Positions 1-7,600 of a stretch of DNA of 64,000 bases are shown piece by piece. How positions within the stretch are numbered: position 1 is the first letter of the stretch; each line of letters starts with the position of its first letter. The notes beneath the pieces were generated by a model that was given only the letters and a program-made list of their open reading frames with translations, did no database searches and had not been told where the DNA came from. The stretch covers positions 248,001 to 312,000 of the forward strand of contig NZ_BAOS01000004.1 in the NCBI RefSeq assembly GCF_002443295.1, in the 5' to 3' direction. Position numbers and translations under genes: made by a program. The stretch is from Candidatus Scalindua japonica (GTDB lineage: Bacteria; Planctomycetota; Brocadiia; Brocadiales; Scalinduaceae).

Positions 1-508
1 TTTTTATTCAACGAATTGTCTGAAAATAGGGAAAATATCTTTTCTTGCCATTTTTCCCGCCAGTCTTTTGGCTGGCTGGATAGATCCTGATTTAAATTCA
101 GGACCTCTGGGTGCGCAAAGTCCCCCCGACTGTGCCCCGTGCCGGTTTCGCGCGGGACAGTTGATTACTCTTGAGTACATATTTGTTAATATAAACAGAA
201 CGGATAAAAAATCAATACCACAATACTGTGTATGGCAAATACAGATTTTTTCCATAGAGGGGCAGGTAGAATCATCATAAGATGCATGTAAAGTTGAGGT
301 TACTACGGATTGATTATCGTAAAAGGACTCTGTATACTGCAAAAAGTATTTCACGGAAATACCGGCGAGCTCACCGAGGAGTGAAGGAATAATTCCCGGA
401 AAAGGAGACCTGTACACTCTTTTCTTCCTTTCCCGCGCATATCCCATTCGTAATTCCCGCAATCATCAAGCGGGAACCCAGCCATGTCTTAAAAAAATAG
501 TCCTCATT
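1..508. other. Non-coding or degenerate left edge
   Basis: No gene is convincingly supported here. A 152-residue open frame on the minus strand (4-462) ends in a basic segment but has no recognisable domain and a composition rich in Arg, Ser and Cys, so it is probably not a gene. The stretch at 85-105 is nearly palindromic (a TCCTGA arm and a TCAGGA arm around TTTAAA). It adjoins an IS1380-type relic, so this is probably decayed mobile-element or intergenic DNA. Confidence 0.3.
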
Positions 509-817
509 TCACTGAACTCCCTGAGAAAGCCCGGGGCTTACTCTATGACACTGTACGGTTATGTTCAAACGAATATTACCCAGTTTCAGGTTCCACGCTA
601 ATGCGGCAATAACCATATATGCCCAATTACTTTTCAAATCTCTCACTGGCAACCTCATCGCGTTGATCTCTTTCACTAACCTACACCATAGTACCATCTT
701 GTGAATCGGTCCAATACCTCCACAACTGATCGCTTTGACTTTTTCACCCATCTCATAATGTATATTGCTACCATTTAACATCGGTTGTTTTTGATCTTCC
801 CATTGTATTCTCATCAA
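509..817 (-). pseudogene. Internally deleted IS1380-family transposase relic
   Basis: The 102-residue frame joins two distant parts of an IS1380-type DDE transposase. Residues about 19-50 (NIHYEMGEKVKAISCGGIG, then the HKMV region) resemble the N-terminal block of the family. Residues about 55-80 (RLPVRDLKSNWAYMVIAALA) resemble the C-terminal block just before the end of the enzyme. The roughly 300 residues between them, which should hold the catalytic DDE residues, are gone, and the join keeps the reading frame. It cannot be an active transposase. Family placement is from remembered motifs, so the exact IS name is unknown. It lies next to other decayed genes. Confidence 0.6.
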
Positions 818-1017
818 GCGACGTTCAAGTTTCTTTCTACGTTTTTCTGTATTACATTTGGGGGGGGGGCATCATTTTCGCGAATAAACTTGCGTAGTCC
901 GCGACTCAGGCTCTTATTAGTACGGAATGATATTATCAGAGATTGGTCAGTTTTTTTTCGATTTTGCTCTACGTTTTTTGGTAGAAGGGGAATTAAACAT
1001 CTTAAAGCCTTATTCAC
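814..1017 (-). pseudogene. Decayed partial copy of a DUF4178 gene
   Basis: The 67-residue frame contains SLSRGLRKFIRENDAPPPNV, which matches SLGQGVRKFIRENDDPPNMI of the intact DUF4178 protein encoded at 1342-1878 on the same strand. The DNA over 865-915 and 1570-1620 is clearly homologous. Outside this block similarity is lost, so this is a fragment of a former tandem duplicate. A run of ten G (860-869) sits where the Pro-Pro codons were, consistent with decay. It abuts the transposase relic, which may have caused the break. Confidence 0.6.
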
Positions 1018-1029
1018 AGATTCCGAATT

Positions 1030-1200
1030 CTAAAAATATGGACGCATATCAGAGTAAAGAACCACTACGCCCTCTTTCGGTAATACCTCCTTAATAACAC
1101 TTTTACCATTCTCCTTATGAATAGTAATTGTGCATCCATTTTGCATTAACCTATAATGCTTTCCACGCACTCCACTTTTAAAATCATATTCGGCACGCAT
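1030..1200 (-). CDS. Small antitoxin-like protein (56 aa), function unknown
   Basis: I chose the start at 1200 (MRAEYDFKSGVRGKHY...) because an AGGAGG-type ribosome site lies about 7 bases upstream; a longer frame to 1296 has no such site. The protein has the pattern of a widespread family of about 55-65 residues in cyanobacteria and planctomycetes: an N-terminal RAEYDF-x-x-x-VRGKHY, a TITIHKENG core and a D-x-R-PYF end. These often occur in genomes rich in toxin-antitoxin loci and are usually annotated as hypothetical or antitoxin-like. No partner toxin is visible next to it. Function not assigned. Confidence 0.6.
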   Translation of the reverse strand: MRAEYDFKSGVRGKHYRLMQNGCTITIHKENGKSVIKEVLPKEGVVVLYSDMRPYF

Positions 1201-1341
1201 ATTGTTGTCCTCCTTCTTTACCATTTTAGGTTCAGCTTTCCTTATTATTGCATTGATTAAAAAGAACGGCTTTAAATATATAGCAGTCTCACACAAGAGA
1301 ACGTATGATGATGCCCTCCATATAATTTGGAACTACATTTA

Positions 1342-1878
1342 TCACAAACCCGGCAGAATATTTGTAAACTGATACTCCTCTACGTAGATACCCACAGCAG
1401 CTTCAAACTTATCTTCGCCCCACTGCTCTATGGTAAGTGTCTTCTCTTCTGATAGATCGTAGTAGTCCCAGTACAGGAACTCAATTCTCTCTTTTCCTCC
1501 CCCTTTACAGAAATAGCCACCACTGCCCTCATCTATGGTATACTCTACTCCCTCGTATTGGATCATATTCGGAGGATCATCATTTTCACGAATAAACTTA
1601 CGTACCCCCTGGCCGAGGCTCTTGAATGATATCTTTTTTGCCAGAATCCACTCAGGCTCGTCATCATCCTCAAGCTCAAGATATGCAACGTCATTTCCGG
1701 ATTTGAGTTCCCACTCATAGCTGATATCTCCATCGTCCCAGTCGTATGTATTGTATTCCGTAACTTCCCATGTCTTCATATCGTAATCGACAAGATATCC
1801 AACCTTGAGTTTAGACAAAACAAGATCCTTCAACGGATCTAACTCTTCCTTCTTATTTTTCTTACCAAACCAGCCCAT
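1342..1878 (-). CDS. DUF4178 domain-containing protein
   Basis: 178 residues. A short basic N-terminus (MGWFGKKNKKEELDPL) leads into a DUF4178-type beta-rich domain: KVGYLVDYDMKTWEVTEYNT opens with the typical 'G..vdyd...w.V..y..Y.W.dG' pattern, and the remainder has alternating Trp/Tyr and acidic patches (LELEDDDEPEW). No signal peptide or membrane span is seen. DUF4178 proteins are often encoded near pspA-like membrane-stress genes, and pspA lies about 650 bp downstream on the same strand. The biochemical role is unknown. A decayed partial copy lies at 814-1017. Confidence 0.75.
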   Translation of the reverse strand: MGWFGKKNKKEELDPLKDLVLSKLKVGYLVDYDMKTWEVTEYNTYDWDDGDISYEWELKSGNDVAYLELEDDDEPEWILAKKISFKSLGQGVRKFIRENDDPPNMIQYEGVEYTIDEGSGGYFCKGGGKERIEFLYWDYYDLSEEKTLTIEQWGEDKFEAAVGIYVEEYQFTNILPGL

Positions 1879-1964
1879 ATTAAATCCTTAAAAAAATACA
1901 AAAACATTTAACGCAGAGACGCAGATAAAACACTTGAAAATAATAAAAAATTTCACTTTTCACA

Positions 1965-2123
1965 CTAAGACATGTATGGCAAAAAAAATAGAAATATTGA
2001 ATCATTTGCTCCGACAAGATTTTGATCCAAAACTGATATAGCATCATACTTAGCAGAAATGAGGCAATCAACAATTTCAGTCGGTATATTCTCAACAATT
2101 TTGAATTTCAATGAATCACTCAT
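1965..2123 (-). pseudogene. Truncated DUF5615 PIN-like toxin relic
   Basis: A 52-codon frame (ATG at 2123, TAG at 1965) encodes MSDSLKFKIVENIPTEIVDC, then LISAKYDAISVLDQNLVGAN and DSI. This matches the N-terminal third of DUF5615/Mut7-C-like PIN-fold toxins ('kf.vDEnlP..iv..L...GyDa..v.dq.l.Ga.D..i'). After DSI the similarity stops and a stop follows, so the rest of the roughly 110-residue domain with the later acidic active-site residues is missing. The usual first Asp (DEN) is Val here. It follows the DUF433 gene (2153-2365) in the normal antitoxin-toxin order. Confidence 0.65.
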
Positions 2124-2152
2124 ACAGGTAATGATACAAATCGTTCTCCGGC

Positions 2153-2365
<213 letters not shown>

Positions 2366-2524
2366 TTACTGTTCGTTATCACGCGGAGAGTGTAAACGAA
2401 TTTAATAAAGGTGGATCCACGTAGCACAATCCACCCTGCCGCTAGGTTGTTTTTTCTTTATGACTTCGATACTTCGTGTGAGATATTTTTTCTCCGCGCT
2501 CTCTGCGGCCCTGCATGAGACTGT

Positions 2525-3241
2525 TTATTTCTGTTCCAACAAACCCATCTTCGCCTTCAGTGCCAGGAGCTGGTCACTTGGAGCGCTTAATTGATTTCCG
2601 CCCAACGCGGCATTGATTTCGTCATCAACACTCGTCTCTGCGGATGCAATTTCACCATAGGATTGTGCAAGGGATTCATCCTCTTCTACCTTTGCCTTCA
2701 TTTTCTCCAGCATTGAAATAGTACCTGAAGAGTCAACCCTCGCAACCTGTTCATTAATTTTTCTAGTTGCCGCAGCGGTCTTGGCCCGTGCCCTGAGTGT
2801 AACAAGTTCATTTTCATAAGAAGATACAGTTGATCTCAATTTAGACACATTTGCCTGTAGCTGTGAGGCCATTCTATCCTGCTGTTCCCAGTTTTGCATC
2901 AGGCTGACTGCCTTTTGACTGCAATCCTCTTTCCTGCTCAAGGCTTCTGTTGCCAGTCGTTCTGCCTGTGCCGCATCTATCCCGCCACTCTGCATCTTCT
3001 GAAGCAGCATCATGGCCTTACGCTCATAATCAGCCGCCAACCTCTTATTGTCCTCAGCTTCCTTCTTTAAGCGAATGGCAACGCCTTTAACCTCTGCGAG
3101 ACTTTTCATGGTCCCCTGGAGGTCTTTCTTCAAGTCTCTTATTCCCTGTTCAGTCATTTTGATAGGATCTTCAAATTTATCCATCGCGCTATGCGCATGG
3201 GACTGTCCCACCTTAAACATACGCTGAAAAATACTTGCCAT
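2525..3241 (-). CDS. pspA: PspA/IM30 family membrane-stress protein
   Basis: 238 residues, the usual PspA/IM30 length, predicted almost entirely as long coiled-coil helices. The N-terminus (MASIFQRMFKVGQSHAHSAM) followed by DKFEDPIKMTEQGIRDL is the classic amphipathic anchor plus 'leDP.km..q.i.dm' motif. The middle is rich in Lys/Glu/Gln/Ala heptads and the C-terminus ends with the LLALKAKMG helix. PspA-type proteins polymerise on the inner membrane face and stabilise damaged membranes. A GGAG ribosome site precedes the ATG. The upstream neighbour on the same strand is a YbjN-like gene 55 bp away, and a K+ channel gene lies beyond it, suggesting a membrane-integrity cluster. Confidence 0.9.
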   Translation of the reverse strand: MASIFQRMFKVGQSHAHSAMDKFEDPIKMTEQGIRDLKKDLQGTMKSLAEVKGVAIRLKKEAEDNKRLAADYERKAMMLLQKMQSGGIDAAQAERLATEALSRKEDCSQKAVSLMQNWEQQDRMASQLQANVSKLRSTVSSYENELVTLRARAKTAAATRKINEQVARVDSSGTISMLEKMKAKVEEDESLAQSYGEIASAETSVDDEINAALGGNQLSAPSDQLLALKAKMGLLEQK

Positions 3242-3296
3242 GATATCACTCCTTCATAATTATAAATTATCTTAAATTAATAATATTATGCTTTAT

Positions 3297-3698
3297 CTAT
3301 TCCTGGCTTTTACTAAACTCAATAAGCTCACCTGCATACTCCGCCAGTGCAATACTCAATGCGTTAATAGAACCTTCAAGTTCATTCTTGTCCAGATTTT
3401 CCAGCTGTAAGGTATCCCTGAAAATGACCTTTGCCCCTTCTTCATCGAGTACAAACGCACCATGTACCAATGTCCTATTCATCTGGAGAAGTCGTTTGAA
3501 AAAACCCTCTGTATTTTTCGGAACATCCATAATCACCTGTTCCAGAACTAAAACAGGGTCCTCGCAATCAATGATGAGGTTCTTGAGACCTTTCTCCTCA
3601 TCATCTATAATAACCATCTCCTCTCCGGCATCCTCACTTGAGATTGCAAACTCTAACTCATCTAAATAAGCTTTCACCTTTTGCAGATTTTCAGACAT
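3297..3698 (-). CDS. YbjN/CesT-like small protein next to pspA
   Basis: 133 acidic residues with alternating helix and strand: SENLQKVKAYLDELEF, VIIDDEEKGLKNLIIDCEDP, VLEQVIMDVP, FFKRLLQMNRTLVHGAFVLD, FRDTLQLENLDKNELEGSIN. The pattern 'fyk.LL..N..l..gaf.ld...' is typical of the YbjN / type III chaperone-like fold. No signal peptide. An AGGAGA ribosome site supports the start. It lies just upstream of pspA on the same strand and is likely co-transcribed. I infer a chaperone or adaptor role for PspA; no enzymatic motif is present. Confidence 0.65.
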   Translation of the reverse strand: MSENLQKVKAYLDELEFAISSEDAGEEMVIIDDEEKGLKNLIIDCEDPVLVLEQVIMDVPKNTEGFFKRLLQMNRTLVHGAFVLDEEGAKVIFRDTLQLENLDKNELEGSINALSIALAEYAGELIEFSKSQE

Positions 3699-3883
3699 CT
3701 CATTTCTCCTATTTCAAATTTATATAATTTATTATTAATTCCATACACCGTATAGACGTAAAGCCCCGCTAACTGTGGTAAAGAAAACTTTTTTCTGTTC
3801 TAATGCTGTCGGTTGCATGCAGAGCATAGATACAGGTTGTCTAAATTGTTATTCTTTGCGCTCTTTGCGATGAACTCTTGTTT

Positions 3884-4894
3884 TTACTTACCAAGTTGCG
3901 GACGTTCCTGTGCTATTAATACCAATTCATCCCCGGTTTTAATAGTATAATCCATGGGAGGATTAGCCACCAATTTATTATTTTTTCCAGAATCTATTGC
4001 GAGTATAATAGCGTTATAATCTTCTTTTAAAATTTTCAGTATATCAATAAACTTCATATCCATAAAACTTTCCGGAGGTTTTACTTTATATAATTCGTTG
4101 CCATAACGATTACTGACAAGTTCGGTAATTATCTTGGTTATACCATGGTCCAGGGCAGCCTGAGCCAGCAGATTACCACTCAACTCACCTATAACAATTA
4201 TCTCATCTGCACCTGCCAGTTTTCCATGCTGCATATTCCTTGCGTCAGAGATCTCCACACATATATAAACATCTTGATTTAACTTCCGTATGGTAAGAGT
4301 GTTTAGAACGACTTTTGCGTCTCTCGAATACGAATCAAGACTTTCATCTGTGAGGATCATTACAACTGATGCACCCCGAAGATTGGCCTTCGTCATAATA
4401 TCAGCATCAACTTCACCATTGATAAAAAAAGTATTCTCATCATCAAGTGGTTTCTCTGGAATATCCGCAACTATAACTATTGGTTTGTTTTTAATCTTCT
4501 TGTCTGCACGTAATTCGGCAATAATCTCTTTTGCCTTATAACTCCACCCACAAATAATGAAATGGTCATTGACCTTTACATCCATAACACCCTTACCTTC
4601 CTTAAGTCTTGTTTCAACAAAGGCACTGGCAATCGTTGCCGTAAACATGCCCAGCAATCCTATGCCAAATACCATAACAATAACTCCAACTATCCTTCCT
4701 CCTACTGTTGATGGGGCTATGTCACCGTAGCCAACCGTCGTAATCGTCACAAAACTCCACCAGAATGCATCTACAATATGAGGAGTCTTTTCAAAATAAT
4801 GGAGGCCAACTGCACCAAGAAACAAAATTGCAATTGTTAAGAGGAACAGTCTGGTGATCTTGTTTCGGATTAATTGAGTTAATATATTTATCAT
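3884..4894 (-). CDS. Two-TM potassium channel with RCK (TrkA-N/TrkA-C) domains
   Basis: 336 residues. Residues about 13-35 form TM1, a pore helix follows, and the K+ selectivity filter TVGYGD is at 53-58. TM2 (about 65-90) is rich in Gly. Residues about 108-230 form an RCK/TrkA-N domain (FIICGWSYKAKEIIAELRAD; later VVMILTDESLDSYSRDAKVV), and about 255-330 a TrkA-C domain (DIL, LKEDYNAIILAIDSG, GDELVLIAQ). This layout is that of MthK-type ligand-gated channels, probably gated by ions or nucleotides. The first TrkA-N motif is CGWSYKA rather than GxGxxG, as in several channel-type RCKs. It sits in the same orientation as pspA and ybjN-like. Confidence 0.85.
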   Translation of the reverse strand: MINILTQLIRNKITRLFLLTIAILFLGAVGLHYFEKTPHIVDAFWWSFVTITTVGYGDIAPSTVGGRIVGVIVMVFGIGLLGMFTATIASAFVETRLKEGKGVMDVKVNDHFIICGWSYKAKEIIAELRADKKIKNKPIVIVADIPEKPLDDENTFFINGEVDADIMTKANLRGASVVMILTDESLDSYSRDAKVVLNTLTIRKLNQDVYICVEISDARNMQHGKLAGADEIIVIGELSGNLLAQAALDHGITKIITELVSNRYGNELYKVKPPESFMDMKFIDILKILKEDYNAIILAIDSGKNNKLVANPPMDYTIKTGDELVLIAQERPQLGK

Positions 4895-5182
4895 GGTATC
4901 TACTATTTAGCAATTGTAATTAAATATATTACTTATGGTATGGGTTTTTCGAATGCAAACTTCTCTTAGTGCTATGTGTCAGACACAACCCTTATAGCGG
5001 CATAGAATTATGTAATTCAGCGAATAATGTGACATTTATCACTTACCTTCTAACATCACATAAAATGATTGCCAAGTTCTACATTGGTGAGATCATGTTT
5101 GTATCAGTCTTGAAGGAGTGAGACATACAATAGAATTCTATTTATCTATTAATAGAATGACCTGTTAATCAGGACTCTAACC

Positions 5183-5992
5183 TTACCAGTCAAGAGGCTG
5201 TAGTGATTTATCAGTAACAAATTTTGTAACGAGGCTAAGCAGCCATGTATGCTTGTTTATTTCAAACTCTTTCCTGGACACCTTTGCTTTAACAAGAGCC
5301 ATTTCTGACGCTTTATGGAATTCTACAGACTTGACAGCAACATAATTTATATCAACATTAACAATTCCTCGTGCACCAAAATTACCAAAAAGATCGACAC
5401 CGTCAAAATCATATGCTTCCACATTTTCCCCCTTTTTCCTCAGTTTAAAAGAGAATGCTCCGTAAAAAACCAGCGCCTGTGCCTCCTGTTCCATTCCAAC
5501 TTTTGATATTCCATAGCCATCACCAAAATTCAAACCAAGCTCAACCCTATCGCTGCTGAATGAAACTTTGTAGAACGGTTTTTTTCTATTTTTTCTGGAC
5601 AGGTAAACATTAGAAATATTTTGTGGGAATTCTTTATCTGTGAAAACTCTACTTGAAATCAGAAGTTTGATAGTCAAATCTCGATCAATGGTGAACTCAT
5701 CTTTTTCAATTGTCGCATAACTGGAAATATAATAAAGCATGGTATAAAACTGTTCAAGCTTGGACCGGAGAATAGACATATCAAAAAGTGCCATAAGCGC
5801 GCTGTCCATCTCTTCATTCCTCTGATCAAACAAATTTACATGTTCAGAATCAACAAGTGCATACACATCATTAAGTACCGTCTCAACACTAAAGTCTGTT
5901 GTTTCTAAAACCTGTTTAGTCCTATTTTCAAGGGCAAAAGCAGGACTTGTAAACAGGAGAATCATAGCTGCTAATAGTGAATTTTTGAACAT
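5183..5992 (-). CDS. Secreted protein of unknown function
   Basis: I place the start at 5992 (MFKNSLLAAMILLFTSPAFA, a typical signal peptide with cleavage after AFA). A longer frame to 6115 only adds a non-signal extension. An AAGGTAGGT-like ribosome site precedes the chosen ATG. The mature part of about 250 residues begins with helices (VLETTDFSVETVLNDVYALV; ALMALFDMSILRSKLEQFYT) and continues as beta-rich sequence (YKVSFSSDRVELGLNFGDGY, SFKLRKKGENVEAYDFDGVD, ARGIVNVDINYVAVKSVEFH). I recognise no family. It is probably a periplasmic or extracellular protein. Neighbours give no clear clue. Confidence 0.7.
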   Translation of the reverse strand: MFKNSLLAAMILLFTSPAFALENRTKQVLETTDFSVETVLNDVYALVDSEHVNLFDQRNEEMDSALMALFDMSILRSKLEQFYTMLYYISSYATIEKDEFTIDRDLTIKLLISSRVFTDKEFPQNISNVYLSRKNRKKPFYKVSFSSDRVELGLNFGDGYGISKVGMEQEAQALVFYGAFSFKLRKKGENVEAYDFDGVDLFGNFGARGIVNVDINYVAVKSVEFHKASEMALVKAKVSRKEFEINKHTWLLSLVTKFVTDKSLQPLDW

Positions 5993-6148
5993 TATTAACC
6001 TACCTTTATATATAACAAAAGCCGCCTGCGGTACAGACGTCTTAACTATAAAATTATCTTTCTTTAAATTTCGTACCTTTAACAATGAATTATATATATG
6101 AATTTTGAAAAACACAATAATATATTATCGGAAACATCTTATGAAATT

Positions 6149-6772
6149 TCAGTATTTATAATTAGAAAGGTTTTTGTCAACATACTCAATCCATGATTGT
6201 GCAATTAACGCGTGTCCTGCCGGTGTAGGATGTACGCCATCAGGCGCCCAATATTTCAGTGGGTGCAGTGAGCAGGACTCACGAAAGATTTTATCCAGTG
6301 GTAATAAGAGAGTACTGAATTCTTCTGAAAGTTTTTGTACTATTTCAATCTTAGGATTTAAATCATTTCTGTAAATATTATTATCTTCCAGCAGGAGAAA
6401 TGGTTCACATAATATTATCCTGGAATCCATTGCTTTTGTTGTCCGGTTCAAGAGCGTTCGGTACTCTTTTTCAAACTGTACAGCCGGTGTGATCAGTGTA
6501 TCATTTACGCCTATCAGAATAGATAATAGGTCAGGCTTAATGTCAATACAATCCCTTTCCCAACGGATATTAAGATCCCTTATTTTGTCACCACTGATCC
6601 CTTGATTTATGAACCTTATACTACATTGTGAATACCGGTCTGAAAGCGTTCGCGCTATCTGATTGGTGTATCCATCTCCAAGATCATCCGGATCATCTCT
6701 GTTTCTACCACAATCTGTAATACTGTCACCTTGAAAAAGTATTATGGCGTTCTTTTTAAATAAATTATCCAT
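6149..6772 (-). CDS. SGNH/GDSL-family hydrolase
   Basis: 207 residues with all four SGNH blocks: nucleophile Ser in FQGDSITDCGRN, oxyanion Gly in NQGISGDKI, Asn in LIGVNDTL, and the Asp/His pair in WAPDGVHPTPAGH. No signal peptide, so probably cytoplasmic. Members hydrolyse ester bonds of lipids, acetylated sugars or similar; the substrate cannot be read from the sequence. The order and spacing resemble 'SGNH/GDSL hydrolase family' proteins related to rhamnogalacturonan acetylesterase-like lipases. It reads toward the secreted unknown protein, 156 bp away, on the same strand. Confidence 0.85.
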   Translation of the reverse strand: MDNLFKKNAIILFQGDSITDCGRNRDDPDDLGDGYTNQIARTLSDRYSQCSIRFINQGISGDKIRDLNIRWERDCIDIKPDLLSILIGVNDTLITPAVQFEKEYRTLLNRTTKAMDSRIILCEPFLLLEDNNIYRNDLNPKIEIVQKLSEEFSTLLLPLDKIFRESCSLHPLKYWAPDGVHPTPAGHALIAQSWIEYVDKNLSNYKY

Positions 6773-6957
6773 AGAATGTGAATTTTTCTTTATAAATCAT
6801 GAGAGCTGTAAAGTAATGGTTTAAGTCTTGCAACCAGATTCTCAACAATATAATTTATCAGTTGAGAATTATCAATTTCAATTTTCATACAGAATTTTCT
6901 AAAGAATATGGTCAAAATACCGATAATACAGGATAGAAAAATATACTAAAGCTATGC

Positions 6958-7149
6958 TTGAAATTCGTGGCTTATTTAAAAAAATATCATCTAAAAAATA
7001 TACAAATGATTGAAGAAAAACCAAAAACTCTTATTGAAGCTATTAAACAACGCATTAAATACTTGGAAGCTAACGATCCGGATAATGAAAACATTAAAGT
7101 ACTTAAACGTCATATTTCAGATCTCGATTGGAAAATTTTACCTGGTTAG
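6958..7149 (+). CDS. Possible small hypothetical protein
   Basis: A 63-codon frame starting with TTG; the first in-frame ATG gives MIEEKPKTLIEAIKQRIKYL and the rest is charged and helical (LKRHISDLDWKILPG). The composition is protein-like, but there is no clear ribosome site and no family I recognise. It could be a real small gene or chance. Confidence 0.3.
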   Translation: MKFVAYLKKYHLKNIQMIEEKPKTLIEAIKQRIKYLEANDPDNENIKVLKRHISDLDWKILPG

Positions 7150-7178
7150 TATCTTCTTGAGAAATTCTTTTTAGTATC

Positions 7179-7544
7179 TCACTGGTTGCAGAATCTAATA
7201 TAAGTGCCAGGAACAAGCATAATCGTGTCTCCATCACCGCCTGTGATACTATCAATATACGCTTTTAGCGTTTGGACACTTCCCGTAACACCTTGATCAC
7301 CGTCCGATGATTCCACAAAGAACCGCATCAAACGATAAGAATCTCTCAGGACATGGTCTGTTATTTTCACACGAGAAACACTGCAAATCAACAAAGATAA
7401 ATACAATAGATTAATTTCTTTCAGGTTTTTTTGTGATTTTTTTAACATTTTAACCTGGATTGTTGTTAAACAGGTAGTCTTGTTCAATAAACATATATAG
7501 CGAGTCAGAATATGAATTGGAGATCTGGCTTTGGGTTTGACCAT
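7179..7544 (-). pseudogene. Fragment of a pectate-lyase-fold (parallel beta-helix) protein
   Basis: The last 60 residues contain VQTLKAYIDSITGGDGDTIM followed by LVPGTYI, which matches the opening motif of right-handed parallel beta-helix proteins ('tiqaaId.a..gDti.v.pGtY'). Such proteins continue for hundreds of residues, but this frame stops six residues later. The first 55 residues look unlike a signal peptide plus domain and are probably not native. I read it as a remnant; the alternative is a chance frame. Confidence 0.4.
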
Positions 7545-7600
7545 TACTAATTACCATGATATATTGGCAAAATCATGATTTATAATCTTAAGGAGATTTT

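Noticed and set aside
860-869. G10 and other G/C runs (46717-46725) considered as phase-variation switches
   Set aside because: One is in a pseudogene and the other upstream of a housekeeping thioesterase with no frame dependence.
1880-2098. 72-codon minus-strand frame between DUF4178 and DUF433 genes
   Set aside because: Hydrophobic nonsense; a different frame in the same place encodes the DUF5615 toxin start.
2490-2524. Similar CGCTCTCTGCG/CGCTCTTTGCG strings near 2495 and 3855
   Set aside because: Short boilerplate intergenic strings; two copies are not enough to define a repeat family.
4975-4987. TGTGTCAGACACA palindrome in the gap upstream of the K+ channel
   Set aside because: Short and isolated, with no promoter near it; chance cannot be excluded.
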